Source: Gorsachius magnificus | Taxonomy: Eukaryota > Chordata > Aves > Pelecaniformes > Ardeidae | Reading direction: 5' to 3' | DNA: 64,000 nt | NCBI GenBank assembly: GCA_034008185.1 | Contig: CM067086.1 | Location: 69,548,286-69,612,285, forward strand | Shown: one piece after another, positions 1-15,100 of the stretch | How the letters are laid out: the number at the start of each line of letters is the position of its first letter | How positions within the stretch are numbered: the first letter of the stretch is position 1 | Notes under the pieces: generated by a model | What the model was told of the DNA's origin: nothing | The model's input: only the letters and a program-made list of their open reading frames with translations | Database searches by the model: none | Made by a program: the position numbers and the translations under genes

Positions 1-188
1 GTGAGGATGACAACGATCCTGCCTTGCCGCCTGCGCCCCGTTCGCCCCATCCTCTGCACAAGGCGAATTGGACTTTTCTGAGCATCAAAGCAGATGATGA
101 GATCAACCTCTCCAATGTCTAAGCCTTCTTCTCCAACACAGGTAGAGACCAGAGTGTTATACCCACCCTCACGAAAGCGTCTTACCAC
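1..188 (-). CDS. FANCM: FANCM exon 10 (partial, runs off the window)
   Basis: Encodes [20 protein letters not shown], then [15 protein letters not shown] and the arginine-finger motif [18 protein letters not shown]. The reading frame is still open at the window edge, so the 3' part of FANCM lies to the left. Confidence 0.97.
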   Translation of the reverse strand, partial: MVRRFREGGYNTLVSTCVGEEGLDIGEVDLIICFDAQKSPIRLVQRMGRTGRRRQGRIVVIL

Positions 189-3100
189 CTGAATAAATGA
201 TTAAAATTAGATTTAGCAGGTTAGCCAGGAAGCCCCTAACACATGCTTTGCAGCTCTTCTAGGCTCAGACAGAAGTGGAGAAAAAAGAATTTATATTTTA
301 AAACTACAAAACTGAGTCTTTCTGAATTTGCCAACTGCTACCCCATCAAATACCATGCGCTAATGTTACCAACATCAACATATCAACTCTTCAATTCTAA
401 AATAAAGGAAAAAAAGCACACCTTATTCTGACTCCAACCATGGTATTCTTCTAAAATTGATTTTCCCAACTTTGCAATTAAATATTTGATTTTTTTTTAA
501 CTTTGCTAGATCAAAATTTAAGGATATATCTTATTTTTTTCTATCTACAAGAAAAAAAAAAAATATCCCCAAGCAGGTATTTGAATATTTGCCCAGATTT
601 TCAAGTATATAAAAGTTAGGATTTGTTAATATAGTGTAAATATAGAAGATATTTCTACTTATACATTCTGTTCAGCGAGTATGATTCTGGATACTCTGAA
701 AGCAATTGAACGCATAGGCACGTACTAATGACAATTTAAAGTTCAGTCACTGCCATAGAATCTATATCGATACTCATGTAGTTATTTACACAATTAATAC
801 TTTTTATCACTATTTCCCAATACAAACCTCATCTTTTCTTTACCTCAAGTTGTTCCCTTTGCGTGAAGCCCTTTGTGCTCTTTCCTGTGGAGTGGCCAAC
901 AAACGTCATGACCCTGACAACTGGACTGAGCCGGGAAAGCATTTCTGCAATTTCTTGCACGCTATCTCGAAATGATGAGAAGATCATCACTCTGGTATCC
1001 ACAGTGTCCAAAGATGTGCTTTCAGTTGTGACTTGATCTGTTTAATTTTAAGAAGCCAGAAAAGCATTTTTATGTTTGACTTAAAAATAATTACATTCAA
1101 AAAAAAAAGTAAGGACAGGTCATCCCTTAAGCTACACGTTCACAGCTCTCATCTCACTTAATGGGAAGATTCCATCAAGTAGATTGCATTTTGATTTTTT
1201 TCACAGACATTTTCTTTAAAATAAATGTCATTAAAAAATATTTAAGTAAATAAATTTTAAAAAAAGCAGTAGAGAAAACTGATAATTAGGAGCCTCTCAG
1301 CCTATTTAAGATCAACCTCCCAGAAAATGCTGAGATATAGGTGCTCAAACAATTCCTCTTTGGAATCAAAGCAGGATTCTAATTTTGGAGAATTTACACC
1401 TACTATGGTAAGAATGTCTTATATTTGAGGTACCGTTACTAATGTTACTTTGAAAAGCTCGGGTTTGATGGCAATAAAGTTTAAGGCGCCTTCTTCCAAA
1501 GAGCCTACAACGTGACTCTTAAATCTGAACTTCAATGCCCAGAGCTAGGTGAGGTTAGCAACATACAGCGATAAAACCCCCTGTTGCCATTAGTCTGGCG
1601 TGCAGCATGGTGGAGTGAAGGAGATGTACATCAGCTTTCTGTGATTTACTACAGAGAGTTGTCTCTAGTTCCACAGCTTAGGGTCCTCATGACAACAGAA
1701 ACGTGCAAAAAACTTCCCTTAATATTGTAATCTGTTGTTTCTGAATGGTCTCTCATCACAACTGGTTATATCTCTCATTTCGATTGCAAAGGTAACTTTT
1801 CCCTTTTCAAAGAAAGGGGAAAAATAATTGCATTGATACACAGATTCTTAGCAAGGTGCCTTTGGTCAAACCCATGTTTCTCATGTTATACCATCACGGA
1901 TATTGTCTTCTGGGTACTCCACTTCTTTTGCCGTTTCTTTTTTTTTTTTAAACATCTAAGGGTATCTGCTTTTATGAGCACAAGCAAAAGCTATCTAAGC
2001 AACATGCACGTCTTGAACAGTCAGCTTCTGTTTATCCTATCCAAACACTAAACCAACATGCTCATTACTGCATGCTACAAAGTAAAAGCTTAGTATATGT
2101 TAAAAAAGAATCTCTCAAAGGATGTAATGAATTACTGGAAGTGGCACAGCTTGCATGTATCACCTAGACACAGCTCCCAGGCGAAATCAAATAGATGTCC
2201 AGGGATAAAGATCTCCTCTTTTACACAGTTCTCCACAAAACGCCTTTATATCTCATTAAAAGAAAGGTTAGACAACGAATTCAAATTCTCAAGCCTGAAC
2301 GCATAAAAAGATGTTTCCCTGAACGTACGAAGAACAGTTAACTTGGTGCTTGACAACAGTTTCATGCTATGCCTGTAATTCCAGCATCAAGCTGTTGCTT
2401 GAAGTTAAAGCATTAAGTGTAATGGGTAAGTGTGTGTGTGTGTGTGTGTATATATATATGTGTATATATATAAAAAAAATCTCCTTCTGACCCACTATCA
2501 GAAATTCCATTGCAGCTTTTAGGTGTGCATATCTACATGCAGAAACGCTTTCAGCAGTAAGTCAAAAAGGAGAAGCTGAAGCTAACCATTTTCTCCATTT
2601 CTTTTAAAGATGAGCCTTGAATTCACAGGTGGATTATGAAGGTGGCTGCCTCTGGTCAAAACCAATTTCACTGCTGATGCTGACAGCCAAGGAGGTTAGA
2701 CAAGAGGATCTCCAGAGGTCCCTTCCAACCAGTCTGAATTACTCTATGATATTCTACTGCACTGTTTCAGTAAATTGCAGGTGATATGGAGGTCATCTGT
2801 CAAGTACAGAAACCAGACCCCAGTGAAAGCCGAGAAGTGAAATGGTGAATATAATTCAATATTTTTAGGTAGAAACCAGACAATTGCAACACTGATATAA
2901 TGTGTTCTGCATAATCTGCCGCCCTGAGCAGACTGACAAGCTATCCATTTCAGAATAAGCGCAGGTTGGATATATCCTTCTTGCATGAGTTCATATTATT
3001 CTCCCCCACTAACTTTATTCTGAACATGGTTATTCTATATCTATTTTTAGCATATTCTCATGACTGGAATAGCAGTAATGCTCAGTAGCATCTGTCGCTG

Positions 3101-6100
3101 TACATTACAAAACATTACACTGCTGCCATTACCTCCTTGACCTTATCCAAAACCAGACTTTGAAAATTCAAGACATTCGCAGCCCATAGTCAATCTGACA
3201 AGTAAAGCAGGTACGGAAGATGAGCTGGGAGAAGCTCATTATGCTGAGCCAACATTTCTCAAGGGCTGGCCAGCATGTGAGCTTGCCCTTACCTGAACTG
3301 CTGGACTGCAAAGCAGGGGCAATAGCTACGCGGTCAGGAAGCTCAAACTTAACCTGGTTGATCACTAGTGAGAAACGGTTCAGAGTTTGCACAGGTAACT
3401 TGGCGCTACTCCCACAAGTTCTCACACAAGAGGTTGCATTTCAAATGGAGGAGAAGAGTGAGTGTTGTTCCTGACGTAGCTGATGACTGAGGTTATTAAT
3501 ACTCTCCTGCCTCAAATGTGGGGCTTTTGAAGGAAGATGCTTTGCACAAGTAGTTATTCATTTGAAAAATTACCCAGGCATGAACATGGTAAATTATGTT
3601 TCAGAGTTCAGTAATGCATAATTGCAACAAATCAGAGTCAAGTTCAGGAGTTTTGTTTGCTCCCCTTTTTGTTTCCCTAGAGTTACTAGACACTCGCATG
3701 AATTCCTTAAGCAAATGCTGAATGTATTTTCCACAGCTCACATAATGCCTTAGGCTTTTATTTTATTACATATATTAGACCCTTCTGATGGAGCAAAGAT
3801 GCAAGCCATTATGTTTGGAATGTTAGTAAGAATCTGAGTTTTTATTGACAGAACTCATGAGAAATTCTTGTCTGGAGGAGGGACAAATCAGGACACGGCT
3901 CTGTACGCTATTCAGGCAGAGTCCAAAACCAGAATTTAGGGTGTAGCTACTTGTGTATGTGTGAATTTAGACTTTACTTGCAAAAAACAGGGAGTAAGAG
4001 TAGACATACAGGTTTGGGGTGATTGCTCAAAAGGTATCATCAGAGACGATATGACACAGTGAATAGTAAGACAAATAGATAAATTCACAGTGTCTCACTA
4101 CTGCTGTCACCTGCCCAGTGCATTTGGGCTAGAGATGCATAAGCTTAGGAGACACAAGCTGGAGTTTACTACGGGCCCTAGGTTACTAGAATGCCTCCAA
4201 CTTTGTGATCAGACTGCAAACTGTACAGTGCTTTCTAGCCTTGCCTTATACACAAAGATTTCGGGACTGGTCTTTTGTACTTGCTTTAAATTGAGAGAAC
4301 TGTGTTCAGGACACTGCATATTCCCCGTGGCCTTGCTTTGCACGTTAGTTATGAGGATAAAGGAGGTTATGGGGATCAGGAGCAAGGAAAGACAGCAAGA
4401 AAACCTACCTACCTCAAGATATGACTAGCTATGCTACCATGCCTTGCCAATTATGCTATAGAAGATCATGTATTTCTTCCTGCACTTTTACTGTAGTTTT
4501 GTATTTGTAACAGTAAAAACTTACGGTTCATGCCCACTCACTTCTGAGGTTCATGCACACAGACACAAACCACAAAACTAAAACGTGTGTATATTAATTA
4601 CCTGTTAGTAATAATAAGAGACATGCCTCACCAACATTGCAAGGAAAAACATATCTGATGGGATTCATATAACAGCAAAATCCATGCTATCAAAAGAAGA
4701 TGGAAGAGTATTAAATGTGAAACTTTGTTAAAGTAACTCCAGTACAGAACACAGAATTTGAAAACAAAAGGCAATAGCTTAGAAAGATGTTACAGAAAAC
4801 AAGACAGAGGCATGGACGGAGGCAGGGAGGACAGAGAGAAGTATAGATGGAAAGGGGAAAAAAAAAAACCAACGACCTAATTTGACTAAATGCATTTGGA
4901 CATATTAGAAACTAACAAAAACTGAAATGAGGAAACTTCAAGTTGCCTAGACTGCTACTAGAAAGTAGCAGTCATTTAAAGTCTATTCTGAGAATCAAGC
5001 ATCCAAGACAGGAAAAAAGAAAAGAAAAAAAAAAAAAAAAAAAAGAAAACCCCAACCAAAAAACCCCACACCACCAAAATGGAAGGGCAGGTCAGAAATT
5101 ATCACAACTTCACAGAGCACAGGATCCAAACAGACAAGGGAAAAAAGTGAAGAAACTGCAAAAAAAATTGTTACTGATGTCATCACTCCAAAAGCAACAA
5201 CTAGGTCAAGAAGCTGAAACTTCCTAAACCCAGAGATATCTGAATGATTCGGAATATTTTACTTTATAATCTCATGGTGCTGAGAGACGTGGGTTTGTTC
5301 TCCCTTTCGGTCAAGAGAGAAAAAAATGAAAAAAAGATGAATGCAATTGAAGGTTTTAGGCTTCAGATCCATGTCTCAGAGTTTGTCATGCTTAGCAGCA
5401 GGCTGGATATCAGAGCTTTTATCCTTAAGCTCCATAAGTACATTTCATCCAACTTTGCATGAGGTAATGGTAGCACTGCACTGAGAGATGGTTTCCAAAA
5501 CAAATTCTGTGACTGTGACAATCATGAGACATAGTAGTACTAGGAATGAATTTACTATAACTGTTTTACTAAGCTGGTTTATATCAAATTATTAATGATA
5601 GCTTATAGAATGTTTTCTCTTAAAGACATGTTACGGTATAGTTCTTCTAAAGAGGACTTTGCCACACAGAAGATATACAACCATACAAGACAATAAAGAA
5701 GCACTTGAACAAATTAGGAAATAAATCATTAAGATATTACTTGTTTTCATCCACAGGTTCAACTGTTCAGATACATTTTCTTTGAGTTGTTAATACTTAC
5801 CAGAACATCCCTTTTTCCAAGATTTGAAGTGTTCTATTACAATTTCCTCCAATTTCCTTAATTTTGGATGACTGTAGATAAATTCCTTTTTATTTTCAAA
5901 CACTGAAAAGGAAATAAAGCAATTAAAGATGTAATTAAACCTGCAGTAAGTATGAAGGTTAAGTGAACTTCATTTCCTCCCATTATAATTCTCGAAGTCA
6001 GACATACAAATTCCTAAATCTAGCTTTAATTGCATTCACCTAAACAAACAAATCAGTAAACTACTTATGGAAGCACATTTGTTAAACTCAGTTTTTGAGA

Positions 6101-9100
6101 AAGTGTTGTTACTTTTGTTACAGTCACACTGTGAAAGACATATAGACAAACAGTAATATTTTAACCTTTCACTTTAGATCAAATTAAAAACTTCAAACAT
6201 AGAAAACTCGTTTGAAGGTGGGGAAAACCACCAAGAGAAGATAAGTAGGCAGGTAGGTAGGTGGATAAGTAAGAGTCTGGGGAAAACCACCTGGAATACA
6301 GAACACTACCAAGTGTATCACAACAAATGGCTTCCTGCATCTACAAACTACGTAGAGGTATCTACTGTCTCATTTAAACAGAAAGTAAATATTCTGTCCC
6401 TAAATGGGAAATACTGACCTGTTTTACTCTTGTAAACATTTCCATTCACTGAAGCCAGAGATGTGTCTGAAAACATGTCTCTAAGCTGCTGATAGAGCTT
6501 CATGAAGTCCTCATTACGACCAAGTTCATTTTTCGTACGAGTTAACCCTTTGTAAAAAGTTGAAATACCTTAGTATTTAATCTCTGGAGTGAATATAACT
6601 TTTGCTACCCAAAAGACAAGCTTTCTCCGAAGTAGCTAGCTCCTTTCAAGAGCTAAAAGATACATGTTAGCTTTAGAAAGTGTAATAAACATTGTTTGGC
6701 ATCAGTATATTTTCAGGGAAGATGCCATTATAGCATTTAAACATTAAAAACATACATATAAACAAAAGCCTGGTCCTGTGAGTAAACTGTAAAGTTTTAC
6801 ATCAACCATTTAGCAGTAGAAAAGTCATCCAATCCAGAAGCAAAGAGGGTGGTGAGGCACCGGCACAGGTTGCCCAGAGAAGCTGTGGATGCCCCATTCC
6901 TGGAAGTGTTCAAGGCCAGGTTGGATGTGGCTTTGAGCAAGCTGGTCTGGTGGAAAGTGTCCCTGCCATGGCAGGGGGATGAAACTAGATGATCTTTAAG
7001 GTCCCTTCCAACCCAAACCATTCTGTGATTCTATGATTCTGTGAAGTGCTGCCAGATACTCAAAGAGAGGGGAACCTAGACAAAAAGCTAGAGTTCACAA
7101 GTTCCTTGAATGATCTTCTGTCAATGTTGAAAAGAATTTTGTTCTACTCAAACCAGAAATCAAACTTACCAGAACCAGTACAGATGACCTATTTATTAGA
7201 ACTATTTTCCAACAGTCATCTTTCAGGCAGTTGGACTAGATGATCGTTGTAGGATCCTTCCAACTGAAATATTCCATTCTATTCAAATATTCCACTCTAT
7301 TCAATAGCAGACAGGGATTTAAGGAATCTGAGAAACTACGAAATACCTGGAATGCTTTCTGGTGCCTAGGTCTAACAACAGCACTATACCATCAGAAATG
7401 TAAAAATCTGCATGTGCGAAAGTAATAAATTGTAAAAGTGTCAAAAGCATGAAATTAATGAGAAATTATTAACACATGCATATTATAAAAATATATCCTA
7501 TAGATATTCTATAATATGAAGCAAGCACTGTATGCTTTTGGTTCAGACACAGGACAAAGCAGTGCCATTTTCATAGAATCATAGAAGCGTTTAGGTTGGC
7601 AAAGCCCTTTCAGCTCCCCCAGCCCAACCGTTCCCCTACCCCTGCCATCCCACCCCCAAAACCTGGCCCTCAGCACCGCCTCTGCCCGGCTCTTAAATCC
7701 CCCCAGGGCTGGGGACTCGACCCCTTCCCTGGGCAGCCCCTGACAGCCCTTTGGGGAAGGAATTGTTCCCCAGGGCCAACCTCACCCTGCCCTGGCACAA
7801 CTTGAGGCCGGTGCCCCTCGTCCCATCGCCCATCACCAGGGAGAAGAGGCAGACCCCCACCTCACTACACCTTCCTTTCAGGTAGTTGTAGAGGGTGATA
7901 AGGTTTTAATTAAAGCAGTGCTGTAGTAGCTTTTCTAAGTTACCACACAGTCACACAGCTAGGCGTAAACCAAAATGAAGTAAGAAACCGGAGTGCTGCA
8001 CCATGGGGTAATCTGAACAGCCAGAACCTTCCCCTCACATCCGCTGTTTAGAAGACACTGGCTTTTGGACTGACATTGCCAAGTGGAAATTTTCCCCTCT
8101 CAAAAAAGATGTCAGTACCAAACCAGGTCTTCCAGGTGGCAATGACAGCCCAGCAGGTCTAAAAATGACTGTGGAGAGTTGCAAAAGACTCACAGGAGCC
8201 AGTGATAGAATTAGGAATATAAATTGAGGCCAGTAGAGAAAACAAGTTTCTTTTTTGCTTAGTGAGCATAGAAGTTGTCGCACAGCTGGGATAGAAATTC
8301 TAGTGTGATGTGTCCAAACCTGTAATCTTCTGGCAAAGGCACTTACAACTCATGCATACGTGAGGTAGGAATTGCTTTACAAGACCAAGCAATTTCTCAG
8401 TTTAATTTTTTAATGGTTATTCTGTCTCTCCAAAGATTTTACTGCCACTTACTCTGAGTTGTGTTTGTGCTTTATTTTTTTTTTTTTAGAATTGCTGCCA
8501 TATAAATGCATGTGCTTTCCTAAACAGAGTATCTTCAACATCTTGCTAACATATTTCCAGTAGGGATGAAGTGGAACAAAATGCCAATTACATTTGTGAC
8601 CCATTCATTATATCAGCTGTTTTGTGCAAAACTAGCCATAGAAATGTGGTAAATTAAATGAAATTGAGGGAAGACAAAGGGAAGGATGTTTCTGAAGACA
8701 TTTCACCTTTTGATCCATCCATAATTCCACAAAGGTAGATAAATAATGACCGTACTCCCATTTGCAGCAGCAGCTCATAACCATGATATAAGCTGATACA
8801 AAGTGCAAAATCTCCTTCAATTATACCTTGATGAATCCCCTGTGAAAACAAAAGAGATGCATCATTAAATAAGGAAGTCGATAAGCAGCAGGAATCATAC
8901 TGCAATTCTTAGGACAAAAATAAGATTGACATCTGAGAAATAGAGCCAAATCACAAACTAATGCACAGCGAGTGGTCTATCAAAACCTCCAGGAAACAGG
9001 TTACGCGATTCTTAATGATCAATGAAGGCAACCTTTTTCCACCTTCAGAACGATCTCCAGAACACCTGTGTTATCCTCCCAGATTAGCTCATTACTTCCC

Positions 9101-12100
9101 GATGCAGCAACGCTCAAAACGTGACAGCTGAATCATCCATCTATTTGGCAAAACAAGAGTTTCTGGCACATCAACCCAGGCTACAAAATTTAAGTCAGGA
9201 AAGTTGTCTTGCCTACTGTGAAGTGTATTTCCCAATGTTCTTTTTAAGGTACACAGCCTTTTTTGGGTTTTAGGTAATGTTCTTTTTTAAGTTTGCAAAA
9301 TTCGAACACTCCATGACAATTTACAGAAAAATAGGGGCAGTAATGTAGTTTTGAGGGGAAAATGTAAACTTGGCAGTCAGGAATTACAATCTAGGTTCTC
9401 AAAACAATGCCAGTTTGGAAACTAAATTCTTCATCTTTTCCTTAACTTTACTATATGAGCATCAAGAAACGTGGGACACGTAGGCATATTTTATTCCAGG
9501 GCTAAATATAGAATGTTACAAGGGAAATCTAACTTTAAATGTATCAGGAAACTTTGTACACTACGGAGTATCACTATTTATTCACTACTTTAATAACATG
9601 AAATAGAGGCATTTACCGCATTTTGTGAAGATGGGTTTTTTCTATGTTGATCTCTTGCTAGAATTATCTGGTACTTTGTAAGGCTGGGAATGTCCCGTCT
9701 TGCCAAAACTCCTATTTTAATCAGGCGTCCAGCAAATGTTTCTAGCACCTGCAAACAAAACACAGAAGCATACAGGAGATGTGAAGGTATGCATATTTAG
9801 CCCTTTAAAGTGGTTTTATTTTTTACGGATCTTACACAATGGAACACAAGCAGCTCAATTATTTTATTCGAAACACAAAATTTTTCAAAACAGACTGTAC
9901 CGATTTCTGAATAATTTGTTACTAGATGACAACCTGGTGCTCTGCCTCGCTGTAAAGTTCTCCACATTCAGGATGTTTCTAAGCTAATTTTCAACATTTT
10001 TTTCTAAGACCATCAAAATTTTTACACCTTGGTTCCCTAAGGATTTGTGCCCTCCATCCTATAGACAAACACCCTTCTGTCCTCAGGATAACCCTGTATC
10101 CATCAAATAACTGAGACGTGGAAACACACACTGTGCTTTTGCACTCACACAAGTGCTGACCGAGCAGAGAGGAAACGAAGCGGGCCAGGTAGCCAGCTAC
10201 TGGACTCACGCTGCACCTCCCTTTCCTACTGGTAACCCCGACTCCAATGGCATCTCAGTCTCGGGAAAACTTGCAGTCATCTTTGAGAAGTCTGAATTCC
10301 CGCAGGCAGAGGACTAGCCAAGAGGTGAGGAAGTTGTGTGTGGAAGGGATGGGAGTCAGGAGACATGAGCAGAGAGGAATGAGCTCCCGGCAGATGGGCC
10401 CAGCACAGCAGCACGCCCCATTTCCTTCGAAGGCATGCCAAAAGACAATTTGTTTTTAATACATCACATGTACCTGCTTTCCACATCAGTGAAACAAGGG
10501 AACTGACCTGCACTAATTCATCTTAATCCTGTTTTCCCTCTTTGTTTCTCAGCCTTAGGTGGTCAGGATTTTTTTCATAGCCTTCGTTTTGCATGAGCAC
10601 TAACTCCGTAATAATTGCAGTAATCAGATTTGTTCTACAAAAATCACTTAAAATCTGTTGGCCCACTTGGCTAGTAGCACCAAAACCATCTTAGTGCACA
10701 ATAACAAGCTTCTCCAAAGGCAGCCTTCACTTCGTTTGACAGCAGATAGTTCCTGATAGCTGCCTACATGCATACAGTGTTTCCCAAGTTTTCCGGGTGT
10801 TTTCACACCCGTTCAGCTGCTCTGCGCCAAGACGGCTATAGCATAACAGAAGCCTAATCCCTTTACTGCTGTTCTTTCAGCCCACTGAAAAATCAAGTCC
10901 AGCTGAACCAATAAAACCAGGTCTAAGTTTCAGGCTTCAAACGATACTGATCCAAGTATGTCTTCAGCTTGCGAAGTCAAAATGCCCGAACGGGAAAAGA
11001 AAGTCAACTGTAAAAGCGCAGTGCATGTTTATACCCTAAGTAACAACTCTCCATCTGTCATCTTCACACATTTAGTGTATGCTGGGTTTCTGGAGCCCGT
11101 TTGGATGCACAAATATCAACAACCACTCTCTTCTGATACCCTGTCAATGCAGTGGCAGCTTAGTTTAACTTCTCTCTGCTTGCTTTGATTATTTTTAGAG
11201 TTTGGTACTCCTTTAGCTTCTTACTCCGTGTACGGTGCCTACGTGACACTAAGTGGCAAATCCTGAGAAAAGGGGTGGGAATAAATGCCATCGTCAGCTA
11301 CAGCAGCATTAATCCCCCAAAGAATCAAAAATGCAAAGAGAACTTTGGAAGGGTGAACGGACACTTGTGAAAACACCAGTCAAACTGAGGAAACAATGTG
11401 CTGGGGAATTTCCATACTGTCCGCTCCGTGCCCGCAGGTCCTTCAGAAACAGCTAGCGAGAGTCAGCAGGCTAAGCAGATTATAGCAGATAAAGGCTGCT
11501 GAGAAATAATAGGAACAAAGCCTAAATTCTGAATGCTCTGGTGCATCTTAGGTTGCTCCTCTTCCCTACTCTGGGCTTCAGACTTGGGATACCAGGTCTC
11601 GGGGAACTTGCTGCTTTTGGTCTGACGAACCCAGCTCGGCTCATCTGCTCCCGGCTGGAGGGGCGATGCCCGCGGGAGCAGCTGGGAGGCCGCCGGGAGC
11701 AGCTCTGAAGGCAGGAGGGTGCTGAGGAGCACCGACCGCTCCGTGTCTCGTGTCTGGGGGGGAGCTGATGCCAGACCAGCTGCGCAGACTGAACGGCCAA
11801 AGAGCCCCAGGCACCTCCGAGCCCCATCCTCAGGTTTACCTTTACCCACAGGGAGCCTGGGTCACGGCCTCACACGGCTCCACGGGCAAAGCAAAGCGCA
11901 GTCAAGAGACTCCATCCCGAAGCATTCCTGCTAATTAAGACTAACGGATTAATTAGACCAAATAAACCACTAACAACATGCAAGCACCAGTTGGAAGCTG
12001 CAATATTACTAGGAATTTCCGGGGGGGGGGGGGGAACCAAAAAGGAAATCAAATGATCTTTACTTTCTTTTCTTAAAATACAGTCAAAAACATTCACTAA

Positions 12101-15100
12101 TTAATTTCCCATAATTGGTTTAATTTTAAGGGAGTAAAATTCAAAACTTTGCCTTTTACCAAGTACTTCGTTATTGTTGTCTTGTTTTTAAATCTGGCCT
12201 CTATCTGACAAGTCACTTTAACAGGACAGAGACAGAAATGTCTGTGCCAGCTTATAAAAAATGGTATTAAAAAAAAGTTGACCATGCAAGGGAAAACTCA
12301 GTGCTTTTTATGTTAATGGGATACCACTGAAAAAGCACTTTACCTTCCCATCAAACCCTTAACAGCTGGACACAAAGACACTTGAAATGCTGAAGATCGA
12401 GCTTAAACTATGTCTCAAGTACTGGAAATGGAGTCAGTCTCTGAACACAAATACGTTTCTCTAGAAAAGAAATTAATGTTTTTATTAAAAAGTAAAACCC
12501 ACATAAGTATAATATTTCTTCACTGGTTTATTATTCCCTATACTTGTTGCATAGCTTTTTTTAAAAAAGAAATTTCCATTACATGTACTTTTATGCTTCA
12601 TCCCTTGACCTAGTTTATAACATGTAAGAAAATTATATTGTCACTGTTTGCTCAATGTACACCCCTGTCTGATTTAATCATCTTCTGCAAAACAAACCGA
12701 GGAAGACTATTATGAAAGACAGCAGGATCCAGTCACCTGGAGCTTGAAAACTAATAAGGAACAGTAAACATAACCTACTTAGACGAGATACAGAAACAAG
12801 CACTACTCAGAGCGATTACATTTATCTTGCCTCTGTACCTTTATTTTTAATTAAAAGGATAATACCTCTCGAAAGTCTCCTCAATCTTTCCAAAACATTT
12901 AAGCATTACGTTACCCATTTAAAAACAGGACTGTAGAATTAATTTAAATTAATTGCTTACTAGGACTCCTGGCTTTTTCTAGTTCACTAAATTGAGTTCA
13001 AAAAGCTGACAGATTTGCTACCAATATATAAGCGTCAACTGGCAAAGTTATCCCATACTGCACTAAACATTCCAAGAACATAAAGGTTTTTGCTGAACAA
13101 GGTACCTTCCCCAGCAAGTCACACTGATTTTTTGAGGCTTGTACCTGGGATTAGTTTAGGACCTGCCGTTCGGAGCTACACCGTCAGCCGAGGACTACCA
13201 TGTGTAGTACAAGCAGAACTGGCACGGCAAAGAACTGTTACTAGAAACTGCTATGAATCTGTTTTCTCCTGGCACAATGAAACACAAAGGCTCTAAACAA
13301 ACAACCCAGCCTAATTATTTTACTGCAGATTTCCAAGCATTCCTTACGAAAGAAAACCAAGACATCTCCAACACATGAATAACTGTTTGCATCGCATTAT
13401 CTTTCAGAGTAGAGAAGGGGGGGGGTGAGAGAAACCAGCCACTAAGCAGACTGTATCTTCACAAAACGAAGACTGAGAAGGTCCACTTCAATCCATTGGA
13501 AAGCCAAAGTGCCGGGAAGCTCTCCACAGCGCTCCCAGCCTCGACGGACAGACCCGACCGGGTTTATACGGTCACACTAAACTTAAACAGAGCTGCCATT
13601 TCCCTTCATCTCCTTCCCTTGCTCTCCCAACTCACCTGGCTCCAGCATTTTCAATGCCCAATATGCCACAGCCCCCTTCCAAACATGCTGGGGCAGACAC
13701 AGAATTAGTGTGCAAGAAAACGAGCCTAGGCTGTGTGCTGGTGAGGCAAGATCACACCTACGGCTGTGCGGGAGCGCTAACGTGCCCCACTGACACAGCG
13801 CTCTGCCTTAGCAAGGGACCACTCAAACCAGGAGTGGGGAATTGGCACCAGCAGCTCCAGAAAACAAATACAGATTTCTGTTGTGGCCGTGCACCACATG
13901 GACATCACGCTGCTCCCGCTTGCTGCTCCAGATTTTCAAATTTTCAACAAAGGGAGCAAAAGAAGACAAGAAAAGGAAAGAGGAGACTTCTTCCAGGGTC
14001 TGGCCGCACCACCCACAGCTGGAAAGGCAGCTCAGAAGGTGTATTTATGACAAATCTTCACAACGGAGCTGTGATCATACTGTCCTAGGGGACAGTAAAT
14101 AGATTTTTCAGAAAGGCATGAAAGCAACCAAGTCCGCCTACAGCTCCAGGGAGAGCAGCCCCAGTGAAGGTAAGATGAAGATCTAGAGCGTTCATTGCTT
14201 TGTTTTAGGACTGAAACTAAAAAGGTTTGGGTTTCGCAAAGTGTGCTACCTTGAGAAGTGTAAGTGCAAGAACTTAATATTCCTGAAAGTAACTTCCAGG
14301 AGAAAGTCCCAGGAACAAACCATGTTTAGCCTCTGCCAACCCTGACTCCCGGTTGAGTGAGAGAGTCTTGAGACTCCATCAAAAAAGAAAGTACCTGGCG
14401 ATCCCAGAAGCGGTCAGGGCACATCTCACGGGCAAGCCAGGGCAGTGTACAGATACCCTTGCACTGACCGTAAAGAAACTCTTCAGGCACGCGGGGTACA
14501 TAAAGTTTATGTACAGAGTGAGAACAGTTTATTGTAACATTTGGTAAAGCCTCTCAAATCATAGTATAGTACATCAAAGAAGGGAAGGGGGACAATTATG
14601 AACAGAAAAAAGGTGGGTTCATGATAGAGAATGCAACTGAGAAAGGCATTTGGAGCCACGGCCAGTGCTCAGTACAACTTCAGAGTCATGCCAAAGACAA
14701 ACAAACTCTAAACACGAGGGAGTAAAGTGCTGGTTTGTGTAAGCTTTCTACTGACATTTTCTTACCTTTCCACTAATGAAAAAGCAACAGGGACAGAGCA
14801 GGGTACAGTGTTTTTAAGCTGATCTTCTAATTCTCCAAACCCAATACTGATCAACCTGGTAATGACTTTGGCACCTCTGAAGTTTTGCTGTCAAGTTTAT
14901 ATTAACTCATTCAGACACTTCACGGTCTTCCCGCTCCCCGGGGATTTGTTACACATTGAACATACACTGTTCTTCCCTGGAAACTGGAATTCATCAAAGA
15001 TACAACAGTTTGTCCTCTTAACATCTTGGGTTTTCAACCATTACAACATTTTTCGCTTCTTAAAAGTTACAAAAAAGACCTACAGTTTTTACTTCTCAAT

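Larger units (their letters stand above)
1038..5800. other. FANCM intron 8, no gene seen
   Basis: AT-rich intron with one short CR1 tail near 2.7 kb, a (GT)n/(TA)n tract near 2.43-2.47 kb and an A-rich stretch near 5.02 kb. The open frames on both strands are short and unrecognisable. Confidence 0.75.

Noticed and set aside
11463..11849. 128-codon minus-strand frame in FANCM intron 4
   Set aside because: No family resemblance, no matching splice sites, low-complexity Ser/Leu/Pro composition.
14083..14102. Small hairpin TACTGTCC...GGACAGTA
   Set aside because: 8-bp stem without other structure; not convincing as a microRNA or binding site.
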